NCBI RefSeq assembly: GCF_016741935.1
Contig: NZ_JAERRG010000006.1
Location: 186,001-250,000, forward strand
Reading direction: 5' to 3'
DNA length: 64,000 bases
Source: Streptomyces endocoffeicus
GTDB lineage: Bacteria > Actinomycetota > Actinomycetes > Streptomycetales > Streptomycetaceae
Under the pieces are notes generated by a model. That model saw only the letters and a program-made list of their open reading frames with translations, made no database searches and was not told where the DNA came from. Made by a program: the position numbers and the translations under genes. Each line of letters opens with the position of its first letter. Within the stretch, counting starts at the first letter, position 1. Below are positions 50,256-59,323 of this stretch, one piece after another.

Positions 50256-51743
50256 ATGGCATCCCCCACCACCAGGCTCCGCCCCGCCACCGTCACCCTC
50301 TGCGCCGCCGCGCTGGTGCTGCTCACCGCGTGCGGCGGTGGCGGTGGCGGTGGAGACGATGAGACCAAGGGTGGCGACGGGACCGGGAAGAGCACGGCCG
50401 CACCCGTCGTCACCCCCACCGCGACCGCTCCCGTCCCCCGAGGCAAGGGCAGCGCACTGGCGGACGACCTCAATGGCGACGGCCGCCCCGAGCTCGGAAT
50501 CCCGATCGCCTCCGACGACGACGAGCTCGGCGGCCTGCGCCGTATCGCCTATGTGTACGGCTCGGCGAAGGGCCCCGACCCCGCCGTGCGCACCGTGCTC
50601 GGCCGAGACGACCTCGGCCTGCCCACCGGCGCCGGGTGGAAGGGCACCGCGGGCGAGATGGACTCCGCGACCACCGCCGACCTCGACGGCGACGGCTACG
50701 CCGAGGTGATCGCCACCGCCACCAAGGAGCGCGACCCGGCCAGTAGCGAGCGCGTGCACATCACCACCCAGACGCTGCCCTACATCGCCTGGGGCGGCCC
50801 CGACGGGCCACGCCGGGGAACCCCCGCCACCCCGGTGCGGCTGGCCGACGCCGACGATGGCCTCGAGGGCTCGCGGCCCCTGGCGACGGGCGACTTCAAC
50901 GGGGACGGACACCACGATCTGGCCGCCGTGCGCCAGAGCGGCAAGGACTTCCATGTGCTGTACGGCCCGTTCGGCCGCGACGGCGAAGCCGCCCGTACCG
51001 AGACGTACGCCAACCCCCTCGGCTCCAGCGGCCAGATCGCGGAGCTGTACGCCGACACCATCGACGGCGACCGCCCCACCGATCTGGTGGTGCACGAGCA
51101 GGGCGACGACGACCAGACGAAGTCCGCGCTGCTCACGGCGGGTCCGGACGGCCTCGCAGGCACCGGCCGCACCCTCCGCAAGGGCAACGCGATCGCCTTC
51201 GGCGACTTCGACGGCGACGGGAAGCGGGATGTGGCGGTCGCCGACACCGGCAGCCGCAATGACGAACCGGGCTATGAGACCGAACCCGCGGACGTCGGCC
51301 AGTCGGTGAGCGTGTACACCAAACGCACGGCCGGTACGACCCCCGAGCCGATCAGGATCCCCGCCCTGGGCGGCGATGTGCTCGCCGCGGCCGACACCGA
51401 CGGGGACGGCACCGACGAACTGGCCGTCTCGCTGCGCACCGGCGGCACCGAACTGCTGACGATCCGCCCGGACGCCCCCGGAGAGATCGCCCACCGCCGC
51501 ACCCTCGACCGCACCGTCCCGTCCCGCGTGGACGGCCGCGAGGTGCCCAAGAAGCGGCGCGCCGTCAAGCTCTACGGCGCCGGGGACTTCGACCACGACG
51601 GCAAGGACGAGGTCGTGCTGGCCTGGGGGCCGGACCCGCTCTTCGCGCTCTACGGGGAGAAGCCGCAACGGTTCTGGGTGACCGACGGCACCGACGACAG
51701 GGTGGTGTTCACCAGCGCGCCCTACGGCAAGGGCGCCTCTTGA
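50256..51743 (+). CDS. FG-GAP repeat lipoprotein
   Basis: A 495-residue surface lipoprotein. The signal peptide MASPTTRLRPATVTLCAAAL ends in the lipobox LLTAC, with Cys about residue 26, then a Gly/Asp/Lys linker. The mature part is an integrin-like FG-GAP propeller: DDLNGDGRPELGIP, ADLDGDGYAEVIATA, GDFNGDGHHDLAAV, GDFDGDGKRDVAVADTG, ADTDGDGTDELAVSL and GDFDHDGKDEVVLAWG. Each carries a Ca-binding D-x-D/N-x-D-G loop. Role unknown, probably surface binding. In-frame upstream ATGs would bury the signal peptide, so 50256 is preferred. Confidence 0.85.
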   Translation: MASPTTRLRPATVTLCAAALVLLTACGGGGGGGDDETKGGDGTGKSTAAPVVTPTATAPVPRGKGSALADDLNGDGRPELGIPIASDDDELGGLRRIAYVYGSAKGPDPAVRTVLGRDDLGLPTGAGWKGTAGEMDSATTADLDGDGYAEVIATATKERDPASSERVHITTQTLPYIAWGGPDGPRRGTPATPVRLADADDGLEGSRPLATGDFNGDGHHDLAAVRQSGKDFHVLYGPFGRDGEAARTETYANPLGSSGQIAELYADTIDGDRPTDLVVHEQGDDDQTKSALLTAGPDGLAGTGRTLRKGNAIAFGDFDGDGKRDVAVADTGSRNDEPGYETEPADVGQSVSVYTKRTAGTTPEPIRIPALGGDVLAAADTDGDGTDELAVSLRTGGTELLTIRPDAPGEIAHRRTLDRTVPSRVDGREVPKKRRAVKLYGAGDFDHDGKDEVVLAWGPDPLFALYGEKPQRFWVTDGTDDRVVFTSAPYGKGAS

Positions 51744-51749
51744 GGCCCG

Positions 51750-52055
51750 GTGCTCCACCGCACGCGTGTCCGTGCGCACGGCCCCCCGCCCAGCCCGGCC
51801 GACGCCCTACTGTGGGAGTGGATGCTCACCGAGCTCCAGCGGGAGCGTGAGCACCGCCGTCGCATGGACTGGGTCCACACGGGGCTGCAGGCGTTCGGCT
51901 CGCTGCTGGGCGCGGGCACGGTCGTGGCGTACATCTGGGTGGCCACGTACTTCCTCGCGCACGACGCCGCCACCCAGGGCGCGGCCATCCTCGGCGGCGG
52001 CACGGCCGCCCTGGTCGGGGGGTTCCTCGGCAAGCGCTACGGCGACCGGCGCTGA
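51750..52055 (+). CDS. Small membrane protein
   Basis: A 101-residue protein. A charged helical part (LLWEWMLTELQREREHRRRM) is followed by two hydrophobic segments (FGSLLGAGTVVAYIWVATYF and AAILGGGTAALVGGFLG). The start GTG at 51750 is six bases after the lipoprotein stop; an ATG at 51822 is an alternative. The two genes may be co-transcribed. No function recognised. Confidence 0.6.
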   Translation: MLHRTRVRAHGPPPSPADALLWEWMLTELQREREHRRRMDWVHTGLQAFGSLLGAGTVVAYIWVATYFLAHDAATQGAAILGGGTAALVGGFLGKRYGDRR

Positions 52056-52190
52056 TCCCGGGAGCCGCGGGCCGCCCCACCGGGATCCGTGGCTCCGTCC
52101 GGGGAGTGAGCAGGACGTCGCTTCCTTACGTATGAGGGGGTGGGCCTTCGCCGTCCGAGGCCCCCGGCTGGATCGACGTAAGGAGACAGG

Positions 52191-53510
52191 GTGGTGAAGC
52201 ACATGCGGCGCGGCGTGCGCCGGGTCGTGCGGTTCGCGGCTGTCGGGGCACTGGTCTGTGGCGGGGTGATGGTCTCTCAGGCCGGGCCGGGCGGATCGGC
52301 CCACGGCACGACCGGAAGCGGCGGTCCGAGAGCCCTGAGCACGGACCGGACGGACGATGTGGGCGGACGGCTGGTGTCCGCGCTCGGCGCCTCCCGTACG
52401 GCGGGCAACTGGATCGGGGCCGACGGCCGCCCGGTGGTCGCGGTGACGGACGACACGGCGGCGGACGAGGTCAGCCGGGCCGGGGCCACCGCCAAACGGG
52501 TGCGCTACAGCATGGCCGACCTGGACTCCGCGACCGAGAAGCTGCGCTCGGCGCCCCGGGTGGCGGGCACCGCCTGGATGGTGGACCCCAAGTCCAACCA
52601 GGTGGTGCTGGTCGGCGACAGCACCGTCTCCACCGCCCGCTGGTCGAAGATGAAGGGCCTCGCCGCGGAGGTGGGCGGCGAGGTGCGCGCGCGGCGGACG
52701 GAGGGCTCCTTCACCACCAGAGCCGCCGGTGCCTCGCCCATGTTCACCAACGGCAGCCGCTGCTCGGCCGGTTTCAACGTCACCAACGGTCAGACCGGTT
52801 TCATCCTGACGGCGGGACACTGCGGCCCCAACGGCACCCCCTGGTTCACCGACGGCACCGGCTCCACCCGCCTCGGCACCACCGTCCAGAGCAGCTTCCC
52901 CGGCAATGACTTCTCGCTGATCCGCTACGACAACGCCGCGCTCGACCAGAACAGCGTGGTCAACGTCGGTGGCGGCCAGACGGTGCGGGTCACCGGTGTG
53001 GCCGATCCGGTCGTGGGCCAGGAGGTGTTCCGCAGCGGCAGCACCACCGGCCTGCGCTCGGGCAAGGTGACCGGGCTCAACGCGACGGTCAACTACCCCG
53101 AGGGCACGGTCACCGGGCTCGTCCAGACCACCGTGTGCGCCGAGCCCGGCGACAGCGGGGGGCCGCTCTTCGCCCAGGGCGTGGCGCTCGGCGTCACCTC
53201 CGGCGGCAGCGGCGACTGCGACCGGGGCGGGGTGACCTTCTTCCAGCCCGTGACCAAGGCGCTGACCGCGCTCGGGGTGTCCATCCCGGGCGCCAAGGCC
53301 CAGAGCCCCAACCCGTCCATCGCCTCCGGCACATCCGGGAGTTCAGGGGTCGACGACGGCGTCTCGACGCTCGACGACGTCGTGGCGTACGCCCAGGGCT
53401 TCGGGCCCGGTCTGGTGGTCATCGTGGTGGGGTTCGTGGGACTGCTGTCCACGCTGACCATCCGGCCCCGGCGACGCCGCTACCGCGGCTACTCCACCGG
53501 CTGGGGATGA
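52191..53510 (+). CDS. Membrane-anchored S1 (chymotrypsin-like) serine protease
   Basis: A 439-residue exported protease. A basic signal peptide and an alpha-lytic-type proregion (about 50-180) precede the catalytic domain. The triad is His210 (LTAGHC), Asp240 (GNDFSLIRYD) and Ser322 (PGDSGGP); Cys191-Cys211 and Cys316-Cys343 can form the usual disulfides. Unlike secreted streptogrisins, a linker leads to a transmembrane helix (about 405-423) and an Arg-rich cytoplasmic tail (RPRRRRYR), so the enzyme stays on the membrane. GGAGACAGG precedes the GTG. Confidence 0.9.
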   Translation: MVKHMRRGVRRVVRFAAVGALVCGGVMVSQAGPGGSAHGTTGSGGPRALSTDRTDDVGGRLVSALGASRTAGNWIGADGRPVVAVTDDTAADEVSRAGATAKRVRYSMADLDSATEKLRSAPRVAGTAWMVDPKSNQVVLVGDSTVSTARWSKMKGLAAEVGGEVRARRTEGSFTTRAAGASPMFTNGSRCSAGFNVTNGQTGFILTAGHCGPNGTPWFTDGTGSTRLGTTVQSSFPGNDFSLIRYDNAALDQNSVVNVGGGQTVRVTGVADPVVGQEVFRSGSTTGLRSGKVTGLNATVNYPEGTVTGLVQTTVCAEPGDSGGPLFAQGVALGVTSGGSGDCDRGGVTFFQPVTKALTALGVSIPGAKAQSPNPSIASGTSGSSGVDDGVSTLDDVVAYAQGFGPGLVVIVVGFVGLLSTLTIRPRRRRYRGYSTGWG

Positions 53511-53560
53511 GCCGTCGAGGTGGCCTCCCGGGGCGGTCGGTGGCTCGCTCGCCCGCCCCC

Positions 53561-56500
53561 TCAGCCGTCACCGGCCTCGAGGGCGACGATGCGCTGGGCG
53601 CCGTCCGCCGCGCCCGGATGACGGCTGGTGAGGTCCAGCCGCAGCCGTGAGGTGCGCACCGGGTCGAAGGTGATGACGGTCGGGGTGTCGGAGGCGGTGG
53701 CCCAGGTGATGGACGCCCCGCGCACCGGGACGTACACGTGGCCGTTCCACGCGGACACCTCGATCGAGGCGGGCAGGGTGTGCGTGGCGTCCACGGTGAA
53801 GGACACCTCGATTCGGCGCAGCCGCCGCCTCCCGCTCCAGGTCACCGAGACCCAGTCGGCCTTCCGGGCGCCGTCGAAGGCGGGGAGCAGTGCCGTGGCG
53901 GGCTTGCGGAAGGCGTTGGACCAGCCGGTGGCCGGATCGCCTTCCAGCATGGCCGAGGGCAGGGTCGTCGGCGCGCCCGAATAGCTCGCGTCGGCCAGTG
54001 GGTGCTGAGGAGCGCCGGGGCCGGGGTCGGGTGCGAACGGGGTGGGGCGGGTGACCGGCTCCGAGGTCCCGCCGGTGGCGCGGACGGTGGCGGTGGCGGT
54101 GCGCAACCCCGCCGAGCGGGCGGTGATGGTCAGCGGCCCGGCCTCGGTGCCGGCGCGGACGATGGCCAGGGCCTTGCCGTGGAAGGCGGTACGGGTGCTC
54201 GCCTGGTAGCGCTCGGCGCTCTCCTGACGGCCGTTGTCGACCCCGGCCAGGGAGCCTCCGGTGACCTTGAAGGCGATCAGATGATCGGCGTCCGGCACCA
54301 CCACACCGTCGCTGTCGACGACTTCGGCGGTCACGAAGCACAGCGAGCGGCCGTCGGCCTCGACGGTCTTCCGGTCGGGAGTGAGCCGTACGGTGTGCGG
54401 GCGCCCCGCCGTGCGCAGCACATCGGTGGCCACCACCCGGCCACCGCGCCGGGCCACCGCCTTCAACTCGCCCGGTGCGAACGGCACCTTCCAGGTGAGG
54501 TGGAGCTTTCCGGCGCTGCCGCCCGGGCTGGTGTAGCTGCCGGGGTAGGGGCCGGAGGTGACGGTCTTGTCGTCGCCGGTCGGCTCGGTGGTCTCCAGAT
54601 AGGCGCGGCCGTCGGTGGTCTTCTTGGTGTCGAACTCGCGGACGCCCAGCGATCGGCCGCCCAGGAACAGCTCCACCGCGGCGACGTTGGAGTACGCCCA
54701 CACCTCCACGGTCTCGCCCGGCCGGTGCCCGGTCCAGTCCATGGGGACCAGATGGACCATCGGTTCGCTCGTCCACTGGCTCTTGAAGAGGTGGTACATG
54801 TCCTTGGGGAAGCCCGCGGTGTCCACCGCGCCGAAGAACGACGCCTTCACCGGGAACACGTCGTACGGCGTGGGCTCGCCGATGTAGTCGATGCCCGACC
54901 ACAGGAACTGCCCGGCGAAGAACCTCCGGTCCCGGTCCTTCTTCAGCCCGTACTCGCCGCTCATCGTCCAGGAAGCGAGGTTGTTGTCGTAGCTGGAGGT
55001 CTGGCGCCTGCCGGGGGTGTGGTTCTCGCCCGTGTTGAGGTGTTCGGGCTCCTGGTAGGCGCCGCGGGTGGAGGTTTCCGAGGAGGACTCGGACTCGAAG
55101 AGGAACAACTGCGGATAGCGGGCGTGCAGGGCGTCCACCGAGGCGGCGGTGTTGTAGTTGAGGCCCAGCCCGTCCAGCTTGGCCAGCATCAGATCGGCGG
55201 GGGAGCCCTCGGCGGGCAGCCCGCGGTACTTGTCCGAGCCGATCACCACGGGCCTGGTGTCATCGGCCGCGCGCACGGCGTCGATGAGCCGCTGGGCCAT
55301 CCCCAGGCCCGGGGCGCTGGTGGAGTCGGGGATCTCATTGCCGATGGACCACATGACGACGGCGGGGGAGTTGCGGGCGGCGCGCACCATCTCGGTGATG
55401 TCCGCATCGCAGTGCTCGTCGAAGAAGCGCCCGTAGTCATACGTGTTCTTGCCGGTGCGCCAGCAGTCGAACGCCTCCACCAGCATCACGATGCCGAGCC
55501 GCTCGCAGACCTCGATCAGCTCCGGCGCGGGCGGATTGTGCGAGGTGCGCAGGGCGTTGACACCCATGCCCTTCATGATGGTCAGCTGGCGCAGCACGGC
55601 GTCGGTGTCGACGGCGGCGCCGAGCGCGCCCAGGTCATGGTGGAGATCGACGCCCTGGAGCTTGGCGTATTGGCCGTTCAGCGAGAATCCGCGCTCGGGG
55701 TCGAAGATGGCATGGCGGAGCCCGAAGGGGGTGCGGTACCGGTCGGTGGTGTCCTCACCCACCCGCAGTTCGGTCTCCAGGACATAGCGCCGCGGGGTGT
55801 CGAACGACCACAGCCGCGGCCGGTCGATCCTGAGCTCCTGGGTGGCGGTACGGGTGTCACCCGCCCCGACGGTGAGGGTGGAGCGTGCCTGGACCACCAT
55901 GTGCCCGTCGGGGTCCTTGACCGTGGAGATCACGGTCACCGGCTGCCGGCCGTCCGACTCGTTGACCACGAGGGTCCGCGCCCGCACCGTGGCATGCCCG
56001 GCGCGCAGGGCGGTGGCCAGGCCGGGGGTGGTGAGGTACGTGCCCCACCGGGCCACATGGACCGGGTCGGTGACCACGAGCCGGGCGTGGCGGTAGATGC
56101 CGCTGCCCGAGTACCAGCGGCTGCTGGGGAGCCGGTTGCGCACCTTGACGGCGAGGACGTTGGGCGTGGCGCCGTCGGTGTGGGCCAGCTCGGTGAGGTC
56201 GAGGGCGAAGCCGGTGTATCCGTAGGGGTGTTCGCCGATGAGCCGTCCGTTGCAGTACACGGACGAGTCCATGTACACGCCGTCGAATTCGACGGAGATC
56301 CGCTTGCCCTCGAGGGCGCGCGGCAGGGTGAAGGTGGTGCGGTACCAGCCGAGGCCGCCGGGCAGGAAGCCGGTGCCGCCGCTGGTGCCGTGGTCGGTGG
56401 TGGGGGTGAGCTCGATGCTCCAGTCGTGCGGAACCGCGACCTCGCGCCAGGCCGAGTCGTCGTACGCCGGGTCATGAGCGTCCTCGTACGCGCCGGTCGG

Positions 56501-56677
56501 GTCGGTGATGCCGCCGGGGTTGACGAGGGCGAACCGCCAGCCGTCCGTGAGCGGGACGGTCCGGCCTCCCATGGCGCGGGACGCGGTGGCGGACTGGGCG
56601 GGAACGGCCGTGACAAGTGCCCCGGCCATCGGGGCGGCGGTGCCTGCGATCAGTAACGATCTGCGAGTGACCGCCAT
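53561..56677 (-). CDS. Secreted GH2 beta-galactosidase with C-terminal modules
   Basis: A 1038-residue exported glycoside hydrolase. A signal peptide with twin Arg (AVTRRSLLIAGTAAPMAGAL) is followed by the GH2 sugar-binding domain (WREVAVPHDWSIELTPTT), an immunoglobulin-like domain and the TIM barrel. The acid/base Glu lies in VVMWSIGNEIPDS, and the nucleophile region is LFLFESESSSETSTRG. A DUF4982-like module, a bacterial Ig-like/invasin region (VVDSDGVVVPDADHLIAFKV) and a discoidin/F5-8-type carbohydrate-binding module follow (TWSGRRRLRRIEVSFTVDAT). It could act on beta-galactosides or other beta-glycans. AGGGGAT precedes the ATG at 56677. Confidence 0.9.
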   Translation of the reverse strand: MAVTRRSLLIAGTAAPMAGALVTAVPAQSATASRAMGGRTVPLTDGWRFALVNPGGITDPTGAYEDAHDPAYDDSAWREVAVPHDWSIELTPTTDHGTSGGTGFLPGGLGWYRTTFTLPRALEGKRISVEFDGVYMDSSVYCNGRLIGEHPYGYTGFALDLTELAHTDGATPNVLAVKVRNRLPSSRWYSGSGIYRHARLVVTDPVHVARWGTYLTTPGLATALRAGHATVRARTLVVNESDGRQPVTVISTVKDPDGHMVVQARSTLTVGAGDTRTATQELRIDRPRLWSFDTPRRYVLETELRVGEDTTDRYRTPFGLRHAIFDPERGFSLNGQYAKLQGVDLHHDLGALGAAVDTDAVLRQLTIMKGMGVNALRTSHNPPAPELIEVCERLGIVMLVEAFDCWRTGKNTYDYGRFFDEHCDADITEMVRAARNSPAVVMWSIGNEIPDSTSAPGLGMAQRLIDAVRAADDTRPVVIGSDKYRGLPAEGSPADLMLAKLDGLGLNYNTAASVDALHARYPQLFLFESESSSETSTRGAYQEPEHLNTGENHTPGRRQTSSYDNNLASWTMSGEYGLKKDRDRRFFAGQFLWSGIDYIGEPTPYDVFPVKASFFGAVDTAGFPKDMYHLFKSQWTSEPMVHLVPMDWTGHRPGETVEVWAYSNVAAVELFLGGRSLGVREFDTKKTTDGRAYLETTEPTGDDKTVTSGPYPGSYTSPGGSAGKLHLTWKVPFAPGELKAVARRGGRVVATDVLRTAGRPHTVRLTPDRKTVEADGRSLCFVTAEVVDSDGVVVPDADHLIAFKVTGGSLAGVDNGRQESAERYQASTRTAFHGKALAIVRAGTEAGPLTITARSAGLRTATATVRATGGTSEPVTRPTPFAPDPGPGAPQHPLADASYSGAPTTLPSAMLEGDPATGWSNAFRKPATALLPAFDGARKADWVSVTWSGRRRLRRIEVSFTVDATHTLPASIEVSAWNGHVYVPVRGASITWATASDTPTVITFDPVRTSRLRLDLTSRHPGAADGAQRIVALEAGDG

Positions 56678-56842
56678 CGCGATCCCCTTCTCTTCGATTG
56701 TGTGGTGTGCAAGGGCTTGTGCGGCACGTGAGGGTCGTCGACCGACCACAACAGCCCTTTGCGCAACAGATTCTGACAGTTTCAAACAGGGAACTGTCAA
56801 GGGTCCCGCAGGGGCTCGGCACCCCGACGGGAGTCGTACGAA

Positions 56843-56883
56843 CGACGAGGTGGCCCCCACCCGCGGCGGGGGCCACCTCGTCG
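56843..56883 (-). terminator. Terminator after the DUF6458-type gene
   Basis: 16-base arms (56843-56858 and 56868-56883) pair exactly around a 9-base loop, 20 bases beyond the stop of the minus-strand small membrane protein gene. Confidence 0.78.
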
Positions 56884-56903
56884 GAAAGGGAACCGGCCGG
56901 CAC

Positions 56904-57149
56904 TCAGTAGTCGTAGTGGTGGTGGTGCCGGTGATGCTCGGGCTCCTCGACCACCGGGGGTGCCACGGCGCCGGGCTCGACGACGCGCCGACGCTTGTAG
57001 ACACTCACATACGCGCATGTGCCGATGATGCCGACCGCCATCAGAATCAGGCCGACCAGGTGGACGTTGAAGCCGTTGGCGTTCCAGTCGGTGGCGAAGG
57101 TGAGAATCCCTCCCACCGCGATCATCAAAATGCAACCGCCGAGGCCCAT
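56904..57149 (-). CDS. Small two-TM protein with His-rich tail (DUF6458-like)
   Basis: An 81-residue membrane protein: MGLGGCILMIAVGGILTFAT, then DWNANGFNVHLVGLILMAVG as the second segment, and a tail rich in Val/Pro/Glu ending EEPEHHRHHHHYDY. The general form is typical of short actinobacterial membrane proteins. The His cluster could bind metal, and the neighbouring gene is a metal exporter of the CDF family, though that link is only positional. Confidence 0.75.
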   Translation of the reverse strand: MGLGGCILMIAVGGILTFATDWNANGFNVHLVGLILMAVGIIGTCAYVSVYKRRRVVEPGAVAPPVVEEPEHHRHHHHYDY

Positions 57150-57224
57150 CAGTTCTGCCTCCGTATGTGAGTTCGCTGTTGTGGGCTGGTTTTCGCCGAG
57201 TACCCAGGCCCGCCGGGGCCAATC

Positions 57225-58388
57225 TCACGCCCCGCCGTCCTCGCGCTCCACGGCCGCCACCGCCTCCTCCAGCGCCTGGCGGTCCGCGCGCGCCTTCGTC
57301 CGGTCCTCGGCCGAGGCGTCGGTGACATCGAGGAAGATCTGGTCGGCGTGCGGCCAGAGCTCCGTCATCGCCGTCTTGACGCGCACCAGGACCTCCTCGA
57401 CCTCCTCGCTGTCGAGACCGGGGACGAGGTCGACCCGGGCCGCCACCAGCGTCGAGTCATTGCCCAGACGCATCGTCAGCAGCGTGGTCACGGTGTCGAT
57501 CTCCGGCTGTGTCTCGAGGAACCGGCGGAGCTCCCGGCGCTGGACCGGGTCGATCGCCTCACCGATGAGCCGCCCGCGCGACTCCATGGCCAGCCGGTAG
57601 GCCACATAGACCAGCAGCGCCCCGATCAGGAAGGAGGCCGTGGCCTCGTAGGCCACCTGGCCGGTCACCATGTGCAGCCACATGCCGAGCAGGGCGAACA
57701 CCACGCCGAGACAGGCGGTGGAGTCCTCGGCCAGCACGGTGCGCAGTGTGGGGTCGTCACCCCTGCGCAGCTCGGTCGCCATACCGCGGCCCGCTTCCCG
57801 GGCGTGCCCGCGCACCTGGACCAGCGCCCGGACCAGTGAGGAGCCCTCGGCGATGAGCGCCACGCCCAGGACCGCGAGGCCCACCAGATAGCCGCTGTGG
57901 TCCTCGGAGCCGCCCGCGCTCAGCGCCTCGGCGCCCTGGAAGAAGGAGAAGCAGCCGCCCATGACGAAGATGCCGACGGCGGCCAGCAGCGCCCAGAAGT
58001 AGCGCTCCTTGCCGTAGCCGAACGGGTGCTGGTCGTCGGGGGCCCGCCTGCTGCGCTTGAGGGAGGCGAGCAGGAACACCTCGTTGAGGCTGTCCGCGAC
58101 GGAGTGAGCGGCCTCCGAGAGCAGCGCGGGGGAGCCGGCGAAGATCCCGCCGAAGGCCTTGGCCAGTGCGATGACCAGATTGGCGCCGAGGGCGACGAAG
58201 ACGGTGACGGCGGTCCGGGAGTCCCGACCCTGCCGCGCGCCGGACCCCCCGTCCGGCCCGTGGTCCCTGTCCGGCCCGTGGTCTCTGTCCGGTACGTCCG
58301 GTGCGTGCGAGGTCTCCGGCGGGTCCGGCGCATCCGGCGTACGCGGTGTTCCGTGCCGGTCGGGGGAGTGCGTGGTGGAACGGCTCAT
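57225..58388 (-). CDS. Cation diffusion facilitator (Zn/Fe-type exporter)
   Basis: A 387-residue exporter. The N-terminal 50-60 residues are low-complexity, Asp/Pro/His/Gly-rich (DRDHGPDRDHGPDGG), and could bind metal. Six hydrophobic segments follow, with the metal-site helices LLSEAAHSVADSLNEVF and AEDSTACLGVVFALLG. The C-terminal cytoplasmic domain (about 285-380) is the usual ferredoxin-like dimerisation fold. It probably removes divalent metal from the cytoplasm. Confidence 0.9.
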   Translation of the reverse strand: MSRSTTHSPDRHGTPRTPDAPDPPETSHAPDVPDRDHGPDRDHGPDGGSGARQGRDSRTAVTVFVALGANLVIALAKAFGGIFAGSPALLSEAAHSVADSLNEVFLLASLKRSRRAPDDQHPFGYGKERYFWALLAAVGIFVMGGCFSFFQGAEALSAGGSEDHSGYLVGLAVLGVALIAEGSSLVRALVQVRGHAREAGRGMATELRRGDDPTLRTVLAEDSTACLGVVFALLGMWLHMVTGQVAYEATASFLIGALLVYVAYRLAMESRGRLIGEAIDPVQRRELRRFLETQPEIDTVTTLLTMRLGNDSTLVAARVDLVPGLDSEEVEEVLVRVKTAMTELWPHADQIFLDVTDASAEDRTKARADRQALEEAVAAVEREDGGA

Positions 58389-58516
58389 CGGCGGGAAACT
58401 CCGTAGGCGGGAAGTCCGTGCCGTCCCTATGGCCCGCTCCGCGGGGGCGGCCGGACGGCCTGTCCCGTTCGCGGGTGTCCCGATGTCGGGACCTCAATCG
58501 TGACCCGCCCGCCGAG

Positions 58517-58558
58517 GAGCGCGCCCCGCCGGACCCATCCGGTCCACGGGGCGCGCTC
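58517..58558 (-). terminator. Hairpin after the 3-TM protein gene
   Basis: 12-base arms GAGCGCGCCCCG (58517-58528) and complement (58547-58558) enclose a spacer that itself contains CCGGACC/GGTCC-like pairing. It lies nine bases past the stop codon. Confidence 0.65.
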
Positions 58559-58566
58559 GGATGGGG

Positions 58567-59166
58567 TCAGCCGGCCGGGGCGTTCGGGGACGCGGGCACC
58601 TTCGGCAGCTCGCTGAAGATGTCGAGCCCCATGGCGGCGGCGATCAGCAGACCGATCACGCCCAGCGCCACCGCTCCCCAGGCCACCGCGGTCACCCAGG
58701 GCGCCCCGGCCGTGACGGGCCGCCGCTGCCGCAGCAGCACCACGGCGGCGATCACCACGGCGGTCAGCGCGAACAGCCCGTTGACGAGGGCCGTGGTGTG
58801 CCACGGAGTGCCGTACACCGCGGAGATCTGATCGGCGGCCGCCCCGGACTGGGCCTTGATCTGGCCGGTCAGTTGCTTGCGCTCCTGCAGCATGGTGCCG
58901 AGCCAGGTGCCGGAGAGCGAGGCGAGCCCGAGGCCCGCGGCGACGACCGAAGCGGCGCCGGGGACGACGCCCGGTGTGGTGGCCGGGGGAGGGGGCGCGA
59001 TGTCGTCGGCGGGGTCGGGTGCTTCCAGCGAGTCCGGGGTCTCCTTCGGGCCCGGGGTTTCCTGCTGGTCCGAAACAGCGTTCGGGACACCCTCCGCCGT
59101 GGCTTCCTCGGCTTCTGCGGGCTGCGCTGCGGTGTCGGTCGGTTGGTCGGTCTTGGTGGTGTCCAT
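58567..59166 (-). CDS. Predicted membrane protein with acidic N-terminus
   Basis: A 199-residue protein. The N-terminal 60 residues are Glu/Asp/Pro/Thr-rich and likely disordered. Three hydrophobic segments follow (VVAAGLGLASLSGTWLGTML, ALVNGLFALTAVVIAAVVLL, AWGAVALGVIGLLIAAAMGL), with a Lys/Gln-rich loop between the first two. No family recognised. The ATG at 59166 lacks a strong ribosome site. It is divergent from the permease gene. Confidence 0.65.
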   Translation of the reverse strand: MDTTKTDQPTDTAAQPAEAEEATAEGVPNAVSDQQETPGPKETPDSLEAPDPADDIAPPPPATTPGVVPGAASVVAAGLGLASLSGTWLGTMLQERKQLTGQIKAQSGAAADQISAVYGTPWHTTALVNGLFALTAVVIAAVVLLRQRRPVTAGAPWVTAVAWGAVALGVIGLLIAAAMGLDIFSELPKVPASPNAPAG

Positions 59167-59323
59167 GTGCCGCAACCGTACGGACCGAAGATGAAAACTC
59201 ACTGAGAAAGCGATGTCCTTCGGCCGGCGGCACCGGCCGGGTGGTGGCCGGCCGCGCCGCATACGCTGACCGAAGGGTCTCAGCGATGGCCGGGGACCCC
59301 TCCCCGTACGACGGGAGCACCCC

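Noticed and set aside
49401..51779. A 792-codon minus-strand frame opposite the phosphatase-fold and FG-GAP genes
   Set aside because: It is antisense to well-supported genes with signal peptide and Ca-binding repeats; no recognisable domains.
53738..56656. A 972-codon plus-strand frame opposite the GH2 enzyme
   Set aside because: Antisense shadow of a clear glycoside hydrolase; its translation shows no domain.
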